Assembly (NCBI RefSeq): GCF_010015445.1
Contig: NC_053118.1
Span: 17,837,437 to 17,901,436, forward strand
Length of the DNA: 64,000 nucleotides
Direction: 5' to 3'
DNA from: Perca fluviatilis
Taxonomy: Eukaryota > Chordata > Actinopteri > Perciformes > Percidae
Below, one piece after another: positions 46,366 through 57,955 of this stretch; positions within the stretch are counted from its first letter, which is position 1; each line of letters opens with the position of its first letter. Below the pieces are notes generated by a model. That model was not told where the DNA came from. It worked only from the letters and a program-made list of their open reading frames with translations, and ran no database searches. The position numbers and the translations under genes are program-made.

Positions 46366-48185
46366 CAGAAATATGCACTATAAGCGGAATGAATGTTCTC
46401 ATGTTTGTAATGATGCATTTTCGTTGGATTATTCTTTGTGTGAAAAGAAACCAAACCAATGGGAAAATGCTCCAAGTTTACAAACTCATCAACTGATTCA
46501 GAGAGCAAACTAGGTCTAGGTGTGAAAACAACCTAATTCTTATCCTGTACTTTATAACACAACTTCTGCCTGATGAAATACGGAATCAGTATATTTATTT
46601 TTGATGTTGTAAATAGCCCTAAATGTACTATTGCCCGTGAACCTTTGTCATAATCTGTGGTAAAGTGGCATTTTTGAGAAATTATGAACAATTTTAGCTG
46701 TACTAGGTTAGAAAGTAATCCCCATCCCATTGCATCATTTAGACTTAATCTGCAACCATTTTCTCACACTATGGTCATATCTTGGGCTCAGCAAACCATG
46801 ACTTCCTTTAGCTTTTGCAAATAATTTTCTTCATCACTTCAAAGGCGTCTGCCACAGCAAGAGCAGCACTTTGCAACACTTGTATCCTGCCAGCATCAAC
46901 ATGTTTCAGTTAGAGGCTTACTCCCACTCCATGGCGATTCTCTGGACAGAGTTGTAAGTATTATGAACTAGTTTGCTTTCTATGATTTCTAAATAAGACA
47001 GTGACTGGAAGGAAGAAGTGAAACAATGCACATCTCATGCTTATTTTACCATATCCATGCTAAGGATTTTACAGAAAGTAGTAAGAAGGATAAACAAACC
47101 ATCTCCTTTATCAAGCTTCTTTTCAGTCTCTAAACACTTTGGTTCAGTCAATAATTGTCAAAATCAAACTTCTTTTAAAGTGAAGAAGCGCAAGAGAGAG
47201 ACTGTATGATCTAATCAGAGATATACAAAACAAAGATATAACATTTTGTCCATTCTACAGTGGAATTGCCTGCTAAACTGTGATGAAAAGGAAACTGAAA
47301 ATGTATACTCTTTATTCTGATGAGAGGTTCTTGAAAAGAGACAAAATGTTTGAGAGAGCCACTTGCCTCTACATAAACTCTCTAATCTTGTGAAGATTCA
47401 TCTGTGTTTGGCATTGAGAGATGTTGGTCTTCATGGCATCTTCATTGTGAGGAAAGGAAATGGGCAAAGTTTGCTTTCATCTTTACAAAGCACACCATGT
47501 GTCTGAAACACCCACTTCTCTTCTATCTGTTTTGACCTCTTGCCATAGTTGACCAGTTGTCTGTCAAGCTTTCCATTCTTGCACCCACTCACAATTCTGG
47601 GTAATTGTTGAAAAGTGGGTCCCAGATTTCAGACGGAGGTAGACAAAAGCAGACCTTATTTCTAGCCGGAGACTGGTTATTATCAGTAGTAACTAGCTAG
47701 CTAAGGAAGCTAACGTTAGCTCCATGAGTTGGTTAAAAATGTCTCCTTTGGCTGACTGTTGTTAGGTTATAAAAAGTTAAACCATTGGTGATGTCTGATA
47801 AAAATATACTTTTAGTTAAATGAACAATGAATACAATACCGATTTCATCACACTACACCTAATCAGCATTTGTTTGGCTCACACCATCTCTAGCTTCTAA
47901 AAGAATCATCAGGTCATATCTGACATTTAGCATACTTAAGAAAACTCATTGTCCTCACAGAAAAGGTAACTGTTGCTTCTGCCTTTTGGGGAGCCACTCC
48001 CTGCGGGGCCAGACTTGATTAGAACAAAGGAAATGCAAACTCTGTAAACTTGAATAGAATCTGCACTACCATCATAAACGACCTTTGTCAGTGACCTGGA
48101 GTAAACCTGAAATTCAGAGGTGTGTCCTTAACCTGAGAGACAGGAATATAATTCGGAAACAGAGATGATTTCAGGACTGCAAATT
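46366..48185. other. No gene or repeat recognised
   Basis: AT-rich sequence without credible frames. A small GCTAACGTTAGC palindrome lies near 47709. Confidence 0.4.
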
Positions 48186-48336
48186 GTGACCCAAAAGGGG
48201 AAGCATGTTTGCAGTCCGCTGTTTACAGTGTATTGTTTGTCATGTCACATGACTGTTTTTATGTGACTCCACAAGGAGAAGCATGATTTCAGTCCGCTGT
48301 CAGCTGCAGTGTAACCTTTGTTTTTGTCATGTCGTT
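48186..48336. repeat. Diverged tandem duplication, about 76 bp
   Basis: TGTGACCCAAAAGGGGAAGC...GCAGTCCGCTGT...TTTGTCATGTC (48186-48246) is repeated as TGTGACTCCACAAGGAGAAG...TTCAGTCCGCTGT...TTTGTCATGTC (48262-48333). The second unit has a short insertion. Confidence 0.8.
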
Positions 48337-48659
48337 TTCATTGTGTTGTTCATTAAACCTTTGCTTAATCTTTCAATTGGACCAAGCCTCTCCTTCATCC
48401 TCAGAAATCAAACGAACACGTCTTTTAGATTTTCTTAACACTGTTTAATTTAGTTTAAAGCTAACGCCTTTTAAAACATGATGAAACCTGATGTGTGTGG
48501 CAAACACTATATTATGTGTTTGTGTTGCTGGAGTGTCAGCTTCCCCCAATTCAATAAAGAGCAGCACAGAGAGGCTAACATTATCCTAAACTATGGTGCA
48601 GGACTGGCTCCCATACATTATTGAAATACAACTCGAACAGGACTCCGAGTTCACAAGTT
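48337..48659. other. No gene or repeat recognised
   Basis: Short AT-rich spacer without recognisable content. Confidence 0.4.
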
Positions 48660-49080
48660 GTGACCATAGACTGTATAAAATATGGATGTAGTCTCCATGT
48701 CATGTCACCCATAGGTTTCTGAAAATTTCTCAAAATGAAGCTCATAGTGGGCGGGTCCCGGTGGCTCCGGCTGTCGCCATCTTGGTAGTGCCTGACGTCG
48801 CCTAACTCCGGGGTCATCCAAAAATGGGTAAATAGGTGGATTAGATGGAGCTGAGGCAGGCCGAATAGAGCCTACAGTCTATGCTTGCCTCCTGTGATGG
48901 CAGCCTACTGTGACTCAAAGCGGTAAAGCGTCTTGTTATGCACACTTTTACGCTAATTAAGAATATACTTTAAACGTGCGTTGACAGTTATTTAAAAACT
49001 GTAAAGGGGGTTTCTGGGGGATTGACTCTTTAACTTCAAGTGGCTTCATTTGAAACTAACTTAGTGGCATTTGAAGGAAT
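48660..49080 (+). repeat. Dispersed repeat 'A', copy 2
   Basis: Begins near GACCATAGACTGTATAAAAT and follows the order of landmarks in copy 1 (2376-2840): GGATGTAGTCTCCATGTCAT, CACCCATAGGTTTCTG, TAGTGGGCGGGTCCCGGTGG, GCCATCTTGGTAGTG, TCCAAAAATGGGTAAA, GATGGAGCTGAGGCAGGCCG and GACTCAAAGCGG. It is probably more complete at the left end than copy 1. The right boundary is uncertain. Confidence 0.68.
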
Positions 49081-50998
49081 TTGTCGGTTTTTTGGCTTTC
49101 CTTCGTTTGGTGCCGATTGTTGCGTTGTACCGGATAACTCTGGAACATTTAATGAATCATAATTAGGTATTTCTTATATTTCCAGGGTTTGATAGAAAGA
49201 TTAACCTTTCAAAGATTACACATAACGCCAATATCCGAGGTATCCAGCACCCACCGCTTGTAGTACCAGCGGTAAACTCTTGGACATCTTCTAACGGATA
49301 TACACGGTACGAAATCAGTTTAAACAATCGTATAAAACAATTTAAATATTGACAGAAATATAAAGCTGTTGACTTTAATCTGCTATAATATGTTGATAGC
49401 ATGCTATTTCAGAGCCCACCGATGTCTTCCATTATGTCTCACTTACTCTCACTTCGCCAGTCTTTTTTTGCCCACGGCTCTGTTCTGAATGTGAGAGATA
49501 GCCACGCCACCTGATTTGCATCTAAGAACTGGAAATAAATAGAGAGGGAAATCAATAAATGTGGCATTTGGAAATAAAAGTCCACAAAAATAAATAAATG
49601 TGGATTTATGAAATAAAAGTCTCTTGAAATAAATAAACGTGGAAAAGTACCATGAAATAAGTAAAAGTAAAGCCTTTTAATATATTTATTTAACCAATTG
49701 ATTCATTTGTATATGAATATTTACATTTATTTCATTATGTATGGCCTCATTTATTTATTTCATGATATATTTCAAAGGCATATTTATTTTTTATTCATGT
49801 ATTTATGTATTCATTCATTTATTTAATATTGAATAAAATAAAGCTTGTCGTGCAACTGAGTCTAGTTACAGTTGCTTAACTATGATTGGATAATCCATGT
49901 TTGGGGGAGGGCTTTTGCAAACTCAATTAATCGCAAGACATGAAAGCAGCAGTGTCACATTCATGATTTACATATAAAACCAAATTACATCATTTTGAAA
50001 TATAATTTCCATTTGTTCTCCCAGTATTATATTTATTTACCATCTTGATAAATAGCAATAACATAATACACACAATATATTACTGTAATGATTGTGTAGC
50101 CAATAAATATTCAGTCAGAGGCAAAACAGAGGCATTTTCCATTTGGTTAACAACATGTGTATCACTGATTATATTTTGTCACTATGTAATTAAAATGAAG
50201 CAAAGAAATCAGACTGTTTTTTTTAAAGTGCCTGCTCTTTTGTTGGGAAAAAGGGTTCACATTTTATTGCAGCACAATTGAACAAACACATAAAATAAGC
50301 CTGAGCAGACAAATTACATGATTTTCATCAGAACCGCTTCCCCTCAGGCATCAGTAAAATCTGTGCGGGAAACCTGGAGTTGTGCAGTGTAATGTAATGG
50401 CCGCAATTACATTGTGTTCGGTTGAGTTTTTTGGTATGTTCAGCGAAATGGCTTTACCAGCCATCTGTTTGCTCTTTGTCTGTCTTTCTCTCTTTCTGTG
50501 TCATCAAGAGTAGTAAATCACAAAGCTGTAATGTGGACTGGAGAAAACACAACATACAATTTAACAAAATTAACACTGCTAGAGAATATTTCTAAAAAGA
50601 GAAAGATTTCATCTGTGAACGTGAAATGCTCTGAGACATCACTTTTTGTTGTTTTTCTGAAATCCCCATCCTACTAAGTAGCAGGTTGTGGCCAGCAAGA
50701 TGCAGATGAAGGTGAGTAGAATAATGTTTCAAAAGTTTACCTGAAACGACCACTAATGGTCTGTTGATTATTATTAGAAAATCTTAGTCCTCCTATCATT
50801 GTTTCTTCATGGACCAAAAGTAAAAAAGAACATTACATGCACTCACACAGACTTGTTTTTGACACTAAGAAGGACTGAAGTGATTAAGGGTGTATTTTAA
50901 CGCTTATGAATTGAACTTTTCTTTTCTAAAAGGAGGACTATATCACTTCTTTCAAAAGTTACAGCATTACAGTAAACAATGCTAATTATCAAGAATTG
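49081..50998. other. No gene; A/T-skewed block inside
   Basis: Apart from the A/T-skewed block at 49520-49850 I recognise no gene or dispersed repeat. Its last bases hold the left nonamer of copy e. Confidence 0.4.
49520..49850. repeat. A-rich then T-rich block of AAATAAAT words
   Basis: The left half repeats AAATAAATAAATGTGG-like words. The right half repeats the complementary TTTATTTATTTCATGA-like words, giving strong strand skew and foldback potential. It is probably a decayed repeat with internal simple-sequence amplification. Confidence 0.55.
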
Positions 50999-51007
50999 AA
51001 CGAAGAG

Positions 51008-51380
51008 TAGTCTCGCTTTGCTTCTCCAAAGCATGCTGAAGGAGAGTCTGGCTAGTCCACACAGCATTCTGGGATGGGAGGAAAACGTGCTCTGGTTTAA
51101 TGGCATTTCTTTAAACCAATCAGAATCATCATGGCCGGTGCTAAACTCCGCACAGAGCCGCTGCAAAATAGTTGTGCGATAGAAAACTCAGATTTGACAG
51201 ATAGTCTAGCTAGCTGGCTCAATTCACCATGCAGAGATCTGAGCAGTTAACCATAGTCCTCATAAATCCACCGAATTCCAACACAAAGAAAGCAGAAAGA
51301 AACGGAAAATACATGCATCCAGCGGAATTTCCTGTAGCAACGGAGTTATCCCGGAAGTGGAACACATAGGATATACGCTA
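51008..51380 (+). mobile_element. 9-bp-duplication family, copy e (longest)
   Basis: The 373-bp copy begins TAGTCTCGCTTTGCTTCTCC and ends GGAACACATAGGATATACGCTA. It is flanked by AACGAAGAG (50999-51007) and AACGAGGAG (51381-51389), 8 of 9 identical. It is the fullest version in the window and contains all segments seen in copies b, c and d, plus ATTCCAACACAAAGAAAGCA and GGAGTTATCCCGGAAGTGG. Non-coding. Confidence 0.88.
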
Positions 51381-51389
51381 AACGAGGAG

Positions 51390-51782
51390 TGACTCTAAGG
51401 CAGTGGGGTTGAGTCATCTTATCTACTTTCCTCTTCACAAGTATCTATGATTTTGGTATTCTGCATTTGGTATTTTTCATTTTCAGTATCAACACAGTCC
51501 AATAGCTCTATTTAAATTCTAAAAGCCACCACAGGAATCCCTTGCATCAAAGAATATTACCTCCTTTAAAGAACCCTCCTACACATAGAATAGTAAGAGA
51601 TCTTTTCAGTAACTTAACCTTTGTTGCTACCTTGGGTGGAAGGTTGTGATTAATCAGCATCAGATCATGACCTAACCCTGTGGAAAACAGCTCCTATTTT
51701 GTCTGTTGTTCATTATCCTCACAAATTGAGTGTATGTTGTGTACTCACCTTTAATTACTTTAATGCAACCTGCCTGAAAAGT

Positions 51783-51877
<95 letters not shown>

Positions 51878-51883
51878 TGTGTG

Positions 51884-51965
<82 letters not shown>

Positions 51966-52996
51966 CACGCATTTTTACTGATCATACACAGTGTGTGCTA
52001 GAAATGTAATGATTGCATGGGCAACCGAGATAATATTATCTACGATGTCCAAAAGACCAGGCAATGTCACTTGGTGGGATATGTGTGAGCCAGCAATTGA
52101 ATAGAGGTCCATTATTGCCAGCAGAGGATTTCTGATGATGTTTGTGAAAGCTATTATGACACAGAAATTGAAAGAGCTGAGAGCTCAATACAGAGTGCTC
52201 TCTACGAGCTCTGGCTGTTTATGTAAAGCACTCCCCCAAGCAGAGAAAGCCTTCCAGTGGTGTCTCACTTTGGAGAGGGGAGGGCAAAAAGAAAGAAAGA
52301 TGAGAAAGAGACGTGCTTCACTTTGCGATATATGATTTCAATACATGCAACATCCTCCAGCCTGGCTTCAGACCATTGTACTGAAACACTCCTAATTAAA
52401 GTGAGACCTGTTAAAAGCTGCTGACAGAAGCTCCGCAGCACCGTTTTCTTTTTAACTCAAGTGGATCCTAACTTGACATCTCATTTAGACACTTCAGGTT
52501 TGCTGCTGAAAAAAATATCCTGGGCCCTCTGAGCAGCTCACCTAAAATAGTAAATATCCATAATCCTTGCATGTCTACCTCAAGTGACGTGAATATTTAA
52601 AAGGAGTTAAATAATGAATGATAGAGGAATAAGGAGAAAAAACATGTGTATGGCCTCCTCAAATATGCTTGAATAAAAATGTAGTTTTCAACACTATCTG
52701 TAAAGAATGGGGAAATACCTTCCTTAGGGATTTCAGCAACAGCTGGGGATTTGTATGTAGCTGATCAAAGCTACTGACGACCATGTGGCTGTTTGGTTTC
52801 ATCTCAAATCTGATTTTATTCCTATTTGATATTCAAACCTGCATACAGAAACACTTGTTACTTATGGCAGAGTATGTATTTTTGATGTCCTGTATCCACT
52901 CTACAATATGTACTGTATATATATTTTATATACTGCAACTGTATGAACAATGAAAAATATTAAGATGAAATCTTTTGTTTCTCCCTCAGAAAAATG
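51390..52996. other. No gene; long TG microsatellite
   Basis: Apart from the (TG)n array at 51781-51968 no gene or dispersed repeat was recognised. Confidence 0.4.
51781..51968. repeat. Long (TG)n microsatellite ending in alternating GC
   Basis: About 90 TG units with a few TTTG and TGCG interruptions, ending GTGTGTGCGCGCACACGC, which is alternating purine-pyrimidine throughout. Such arrays can adopt Z-DNA. Confidence 0.95.
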
Positions 52997-54744
52997 TTAA
53001 AGGGGTGATATTTACCTTGTCATAGTTAAATAATGACAGTTTAGTGGGTAAATAGGACATACATAGAACCTCAAAATCCCAATGACACCTCTTTCCTCTG
53101 CAAATCTCACAATTTGAAACTGCCTCTGAAAACGGGCAAATCTCAACAAAACGCCTCCTCATTTGGCTCTAGTCTCTCTCTTTGTCACGCCCCAACATTT
53201 ACATAGGCTACACAACTGACCTGAGATCAGTTAGTCTTCTGAATCTAGGTCGGGCAGATCTCAGAAATTGTATACATTGTTCATCTGCTATTTTACCATT
53301 AAATTCACTTCTGAGACTTTTTTTATGCGAGAAATAAACTATGTAGAGGTCAAATATGGGCCGTTTTACGAAAATTGATGTCTAATTGCAAATTTTGTCC
53401 GACTGTGTGTCGGAGTTCAGCAGCCGGTGCTGCCTGTGTTGCTGTCTCGCCGCCTGGCCTGCCTTCCTTCACAGACCCCGACCTGCTGTGAGCTTGATTG
53501 AGCTCCATCATGGCTGGCAGCCCACGGCACTTCATACCCGCACAAAGTCACCATTTTGTGGGTTAATGGACTACCAAAAGCCGCTGCCTGGACAGAGCTC
53601 CAGGGCTGCAGCTCCCCTCTTCCTGCTAAATGGCCGGTGTGTGTGAGTGAGAGCGCGGTCAGCGAGCTTGTTACGCCAGCAATCTCTTACCACAGGTTCC
53701 AGTTAATCTTATAATGTGTGTAATTATAATGTGTTGAGTTATTTAAACAAACGATTGGTGAAATAAACGCCTCTTGTCCGCGAACCTCGTTGATAGAGCC
53801 TGTGGCTGGATGGAGCTCTATCAATCAGAGCTAGCTAGCCTCCTCTTAGAATCCCTCTGAAATTCACAAATATTTATAAAATTGAAATCGGACACCATTG
53901 TTAGCTTTATAAGACCTTGGGGTAGAGGTTATATAAGTGGCGTGATGAAATTCAAACTGTAAATATACTCTAATTACGCCGAAAATGAAGCTAACTAGCC
54001 GCAATCTGTACACATAGGATTGAAGGGACAGTCGCAGCTAACGAAACCCCTAGTGTTCACAAAAAATCATTAAATTGAAATCTGACACCATTGTTAGCTT
54101 TATAAGACCTTGGGGTAGAGGTTATATAAGTGGCGTGACGAAATTCAAACTGTAAATATACTATAGTTATGCTGAAAGTGTAGCTAGCTAGCCGCAATTG
54201 TTTCCCATTGTATTGAATGGGACACATAGCTAGCTAGCTGTTCCTACTAACAAGACCCCTCACGTTCATAAAAATGCCTTAAATTCAAATCGGACTGTTA
54301 GCTTTTGTTACCTTTGTAAGACCTTGGGGTAGCTGTGATATAAGTGCCGTGACAAAATTCTGACTGTAAATATATTATAGTTATGCCGGCAGCCGGCCGC
54401 GGAGCCCCGTAGTGCAGTAATCCACAAAGGGTGACTTTACCCTGGGTATGGAGCCCAGCAGGCTGCTGCTTTCTCGTCAGACTGTGTGGAGCTCCTAAAG
54501 TCCAACATGTCTTACCAAATTTGCAATTATATCTATATTATATATATATAATCTAAATATTCATGAGCATACCATATTTGGAAGAAAAGCTCTTGTTACA
54601 AATAGGGCCAAAACACAGGGATGCATAAGGGCCAATAAAATATCAACCAGGCCATTTTCAGCCCAACCAATGTTACATACCCCATTAGGAGACCTTAAGG
54701 AACAGTGTGAAATACCCTATATAATCATTCTATCACCCCTTTAA
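52997..54744. mobile_element. TTAA-flanked DNA element, 1.75 kb
   Basis: It starts TTAAAGGGGTGATATTTACC and ends, in reverse complement from 54744, TTAAAGGGGTGATAGAATGA. Thus a TTAAAGGGGTGATA inverted terminus sits at both ends with TTAA at the edges, as for piggyBac or Kolobok elements. The interior has a GC-richer CpG-containing segment (53400-53680) and a three-unit tandem array (53862-54390). No transposase motif was found in any frame, so it is non-autonomous. Confidence 0.83.
53862..54390. repeat. Three diverged tandem units, 193 and 214 bp periods
   Basis: The core word AAGACCTTGGGGTAG occurs at 53911, 54104 and 54318. Units 1 and 2 share GACACCATTGTTAGCTTTAT, GAGGTTATATAAGTGGCGTG and GAAATTCAAACTGTAAATAT almost identically. 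Unit 3 is more diverged. Unit-internal GCTAGCTAGC words are amplified in units 2 and 3. The array lies inside the TTAA element. Confidence 0.9.
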
Positions 54745-56432
54745 AATTGCACGTTTTGGGGTTCAAAAGCTCAGCGGCCTGGGGCAGTAGCAACAGTAGG
54801 ACAACAAGTAGGACATGATTCACTCACTGTGCCACCTTTGCTGTCTTTAGTAACTCTACGCCTTTAGTTAAGGTTGAATCTAAGCACATTTATACCTTCA
54901 ACTTGGAGAACTACTTCATACTTTCACAGTGTATTAAAATATTGTGAAAAGTGTGCATTCAGTACTTTTGAGTGTGTTCAGTTGCAGCAGAAAGTCTTTC
55001 TTCTTTTCTCTCATATTTATTGTACATTCACTTTACATCAGTCATTTCAAAGCCCTCAGGCATTGTGGTTATACATTAGTTGAATGGCGGTCATGGTTTC
55101 TTTTAGTCAGGTTCTTCTATTGCTTCGAGGAGAAATTTGTGGCTTTAATATTTAACATAATCACAGTTGCATGGCAGACACATGTCAATTGATGATATGA
55201 ATGAATAAAAAATATATCAATTCCCAGGAGATCTATTACTCATGTATATTCCTACAACCTCTTGGAGGAAGGGTATTAGTGACTGGGACACTGAAAGGCA
55301 TGAATAAATACAGCTATGGGTGAGTGGGTCTGAGGCCAGAAAGGCAGACTGGCTAAAACAGCTGACAGTGCGACATCTCTCTCACTTGGTTCACAGTGCT
55401 ACATTGGGTTGGACATCGTGACACCTTTTAGTGCGAGGCATATTGTAATATGTATGTTTTTGTATTTTTGCATCTTTGCTGCAAATAAAATGTTCTTGCC
55501 ATCGCCATCCTGCTGTGCGTAGGAATGATGTGAATATGTCAGTTTAAGTTGAAAGGCAACAGCAGGGTGCAAATTTGCAGAGCAAAATGGATAGCTGACA
55601 AAGAAGACTATTTTTTTTTAAAAGAGTATGTGTGCATTGTTACCTTTCTGCCTGGATCTGCCGATTTCTCTCTAAAAAGGCACCATTTCACCCTTGAAAC
55701 AGCATCCCATGAAACACAAAGAGGGAGGCACTCAGGCATGAAGGAGGTGTACATGCACAGAATACATACGCATGTAGGCCTACATAGAGTGACACATAAC
55801 TACACATGCTTACTCAAGTTTCACCATTTACACATTTACTTGTATGGGCCCAGAACAGAGGAAAGGTCATTGTTATGCTCATTTTGTAGTTTTAAGGCCA
55901 TGGGTCATTGTCTCTGGGAATGTCATTTGCCAGAACATTTTATGATACTGTCCGTCGACCTCATAAGCTCCAGGGATGAGACTAAGAGGAAGAACTCATC
56001 CTTGTATTAAAACTATAAATAAAATCATTGGACTTGTGATATTGTTTCAGACCTCTAGGCTGCTTGCTCACCCTGCTGCTGTGAAGGACAATTTTCTGGC
56101 TGTGACAGGTGTTAGAGGACTGTTGCGTTCCCTCCAGCAGTCAAAAAGAAGCTCTGTGGACATGGGCAACAGACCAGCAGGATGCTGTGACTGAGACATT
56201 GGCCCCTGATCAGGTTTGTCATCTCATCTGATAGAGTAGAGTCTATTGTACTAACATTCAGCCCCGCAGCAATGAGCCACATGCCTGTAACATGGTGATA
56301 AAATATAGTAACTGGCCAGAGTTTCTCCTGAGCAGGCAGTTTGAGGTCAGTTACCTGTGGCTTTGTAGCATGTAGCATACTGCATAGACACTACATTATT
56401 TAAGATTATGTGTATGCTTGAATGAATAGTTA
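54745..56432. other. No gene recognised
   Basis: The 153-codon plus-strand frame at 55549-56010 is the longest open frame outside transposons. It has no recognisable domain, no signal peptide and mixed composition. About one such frame is expected by chance in 64 kb, so I do not call it a gene. Confidence 0.45.
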
Positions 56433-56960
56433 AAGTTTTGGAAAATACACTTATTTGCTTTCTTGTCGAGATTTACAGTAGGTGAGAAGATTGGGTTACA
56501 TATTACTTGAAGGTATCTATAAGAGTGACATGACACTGTCATGAACGTGTCATAAACATTATAAACAAGTCATAAACGTTTATGACATAACGCTTCTGTC
56601 ATTTAATGTCATTCGGTTTTTGTCATGACAAGTTAGGGTTAGGGTTCATGTGTTCACTCTTATGTAGATTCCTTCAAGTAAAGTGTTACCAAAGATTGAT
56701 ACCACTCTCAAGTCTGTAAATGTGACGCTATACAGTACCACCAGCAGCCGATTAGCTTAGCTTAGCACACGGACAGGAAACCGGAAGTGACACTGTAACA
56801 TGTCATTTTTATACTCATCTTTTTGTACAGATTACTGTTAGCAAACATATATAACATGTCAATTGTTATCTTTGGCCAGAGCCAGGCTAGCTAGTTTTTT
56901 GCTGGTGGTAGCTTCATATTCATCAAGTGAATAGGCCTATCTCCCAAAATGTCTCAGTAT
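56433..56960. mobile_element. Foldback MITE interrupted by a second element
   Basis: The left end AAAGTTTTGGAAAATACACT and the right end (reverse complement of about 56960) AGACATTTTGGGAGATAGGC are related inverted termini. Both arms also contain TACCACCAGCA. Landmarks TTTGCTTTCTTGTCGAGA, GATACCACTCTCAAGTCTGT and CAGCCGATTAGCTTAGCTTA identify, from memory, a very common fish MITE. A 197-bp element has split it at 56494-56690. Confidence 0.75.
56494..56690. mobile_element. Nested 197-bp MITE, 7/8 target duplication
   Basis: The ends are GGTTACATATTACTTGAAGG and (reverse complement) GGTAACACTTTACTTGAAGG. The flanks are GAAGATTG (56486-56493) and AAAGATTG (56691-56698). Removing it restores the outer MITE word GAGAAGATTGATACCACTC. 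The interior includes CATAAACGTTTATGACATAA and a short TTAGGGTTAGGGTT word that is part of the element, not a telomere remnant. Confidence 0.9.
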
Positions 56961-57363
56961 TTCTACAACAAGCTAATTGTATTCACTTTGTATTTTTAGC
57001 TTCCGCAGCTACAGAACATTTTAGTCCCTTTCCGGGATTTTTGCAGTTCCTGGAAAATAACGTTAGAACCCTTTTTTTCTCGTGTTCCGACTGGACCAAT
57101 TTGGGGATTATTAAGTTCCTCTGACCGCAGTTCCTGTAACTCTTTCAGCTCCTACTTTAGGGCAGGGTCTTTCCCTTTTCTGCTTCTTTTTAATATTGTA
57201 TTAACTTCACTGTTTAGCATGCCTTCTATTTTTGTAAACAGGTCTTAAGTTTATCTTTGCACTCTAAAGTTTGCTGTGTTGTGTTTTACTTTGATATAAA
57301 TAAAAAATGTAATAGAAAAGTGAGTTACTACAGTTATTTGTACATGCGCACATGAAGGTAGGC

Positions 57364-57949
57364 GCTCAGTGTAAAGCTTATCAGTTCAGTTTTCTAAGCA
57401 CAAACGGACATTTGGAAAAGCAGAAAAATGGGTTCCAATATCCAATTTGTCATTTTTTTCCGCCTTGACAAATTAAAAAATTAGATCTTCAAACTGTTTT
57501 TCCAATTTTCTGTTTTTATTCAGAGGATCAAAAATTTAGAAAATTACAAAATTGCGTCTGGGCTCCAATTATTCAATACTGCAATGATATTCTCTCCCTC
57601 GTTCCGCCTAGCTACACCCCGTCCCCCACTCCAAACCTCTGACCCCAAAGTCTATCAGTTTTTGGTTTTTTGGTCCATATGCAGTTAATGACCTGCATAT
57701 TCCGCAAAGTAGAGGAAGAGAATACCATTGCATTATAGAATAATTGGAGCTCAGATGCAATTTTGTAATTTTCTCAATTTCTGATCCTCTGGATATAAAA
57801 CAGAAAATTGGAAAAACAGGTTAAAGATCAAATTGTTTTATTTGTCAAGGTGGAAAAAAATTAAAAATTGGATATTTGAACCCATTTTTCTGTTTTTCCG
57901 AATGTCCGTTTGTGCTTAGAAAATTGAACTGATAAGCGTTACACTGACC
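57364..57949. mobile_element. Foldback element with arms of about 230 bp
   Basis: The ends are GCTCAGTGTAAAGCTTATCA and (reverse complement) GGTCAGTGTAACGCTTATCA. The arms stay paired through AAGCACAAACGGACATT, CAGAAAAATGGGTTC, CAATTTTCTGTTTT and GCTCCAATTATT and their complements. The central roughly 130 nt (GTTCCGCCTAGCTACACCCC and on) is unpaired. GTAGGC flanks both sides (57358-57363 and 57950-57955). Non-coding. Confidence 0.88.
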
Positions 57950-57955
57950 GTAGGC

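Noticed and set aside
33419..51380. Helitron identity for the five-copy family, because of the terminal hairpin and TCTATATCC / GCGAGACTA ends
   Set aside because: Three copies have clear 9-bp target duplications, which Helitrons do not make, and the bases after the hairpin do not consistently give CTRR.
51672..52009. Several overlapping frames of CV or TH repeats
   Set aside because: Artefacts of the TG microsatellite, which is open in most frames.
55549..56010. 153-codon open frame as a possible gene
   Set aside because: No domain, signal or membrane pattern, and mixed composition. About one frame of this length is expected by chance in six frames of 64 kb at this AT content.
56634..56648. 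TTAGGGTTAGGGTT as an interstitial telomere
   Set aside because: It is an internal word of the 197-bp MITE, which occurs widely with the same motif as I remember it.
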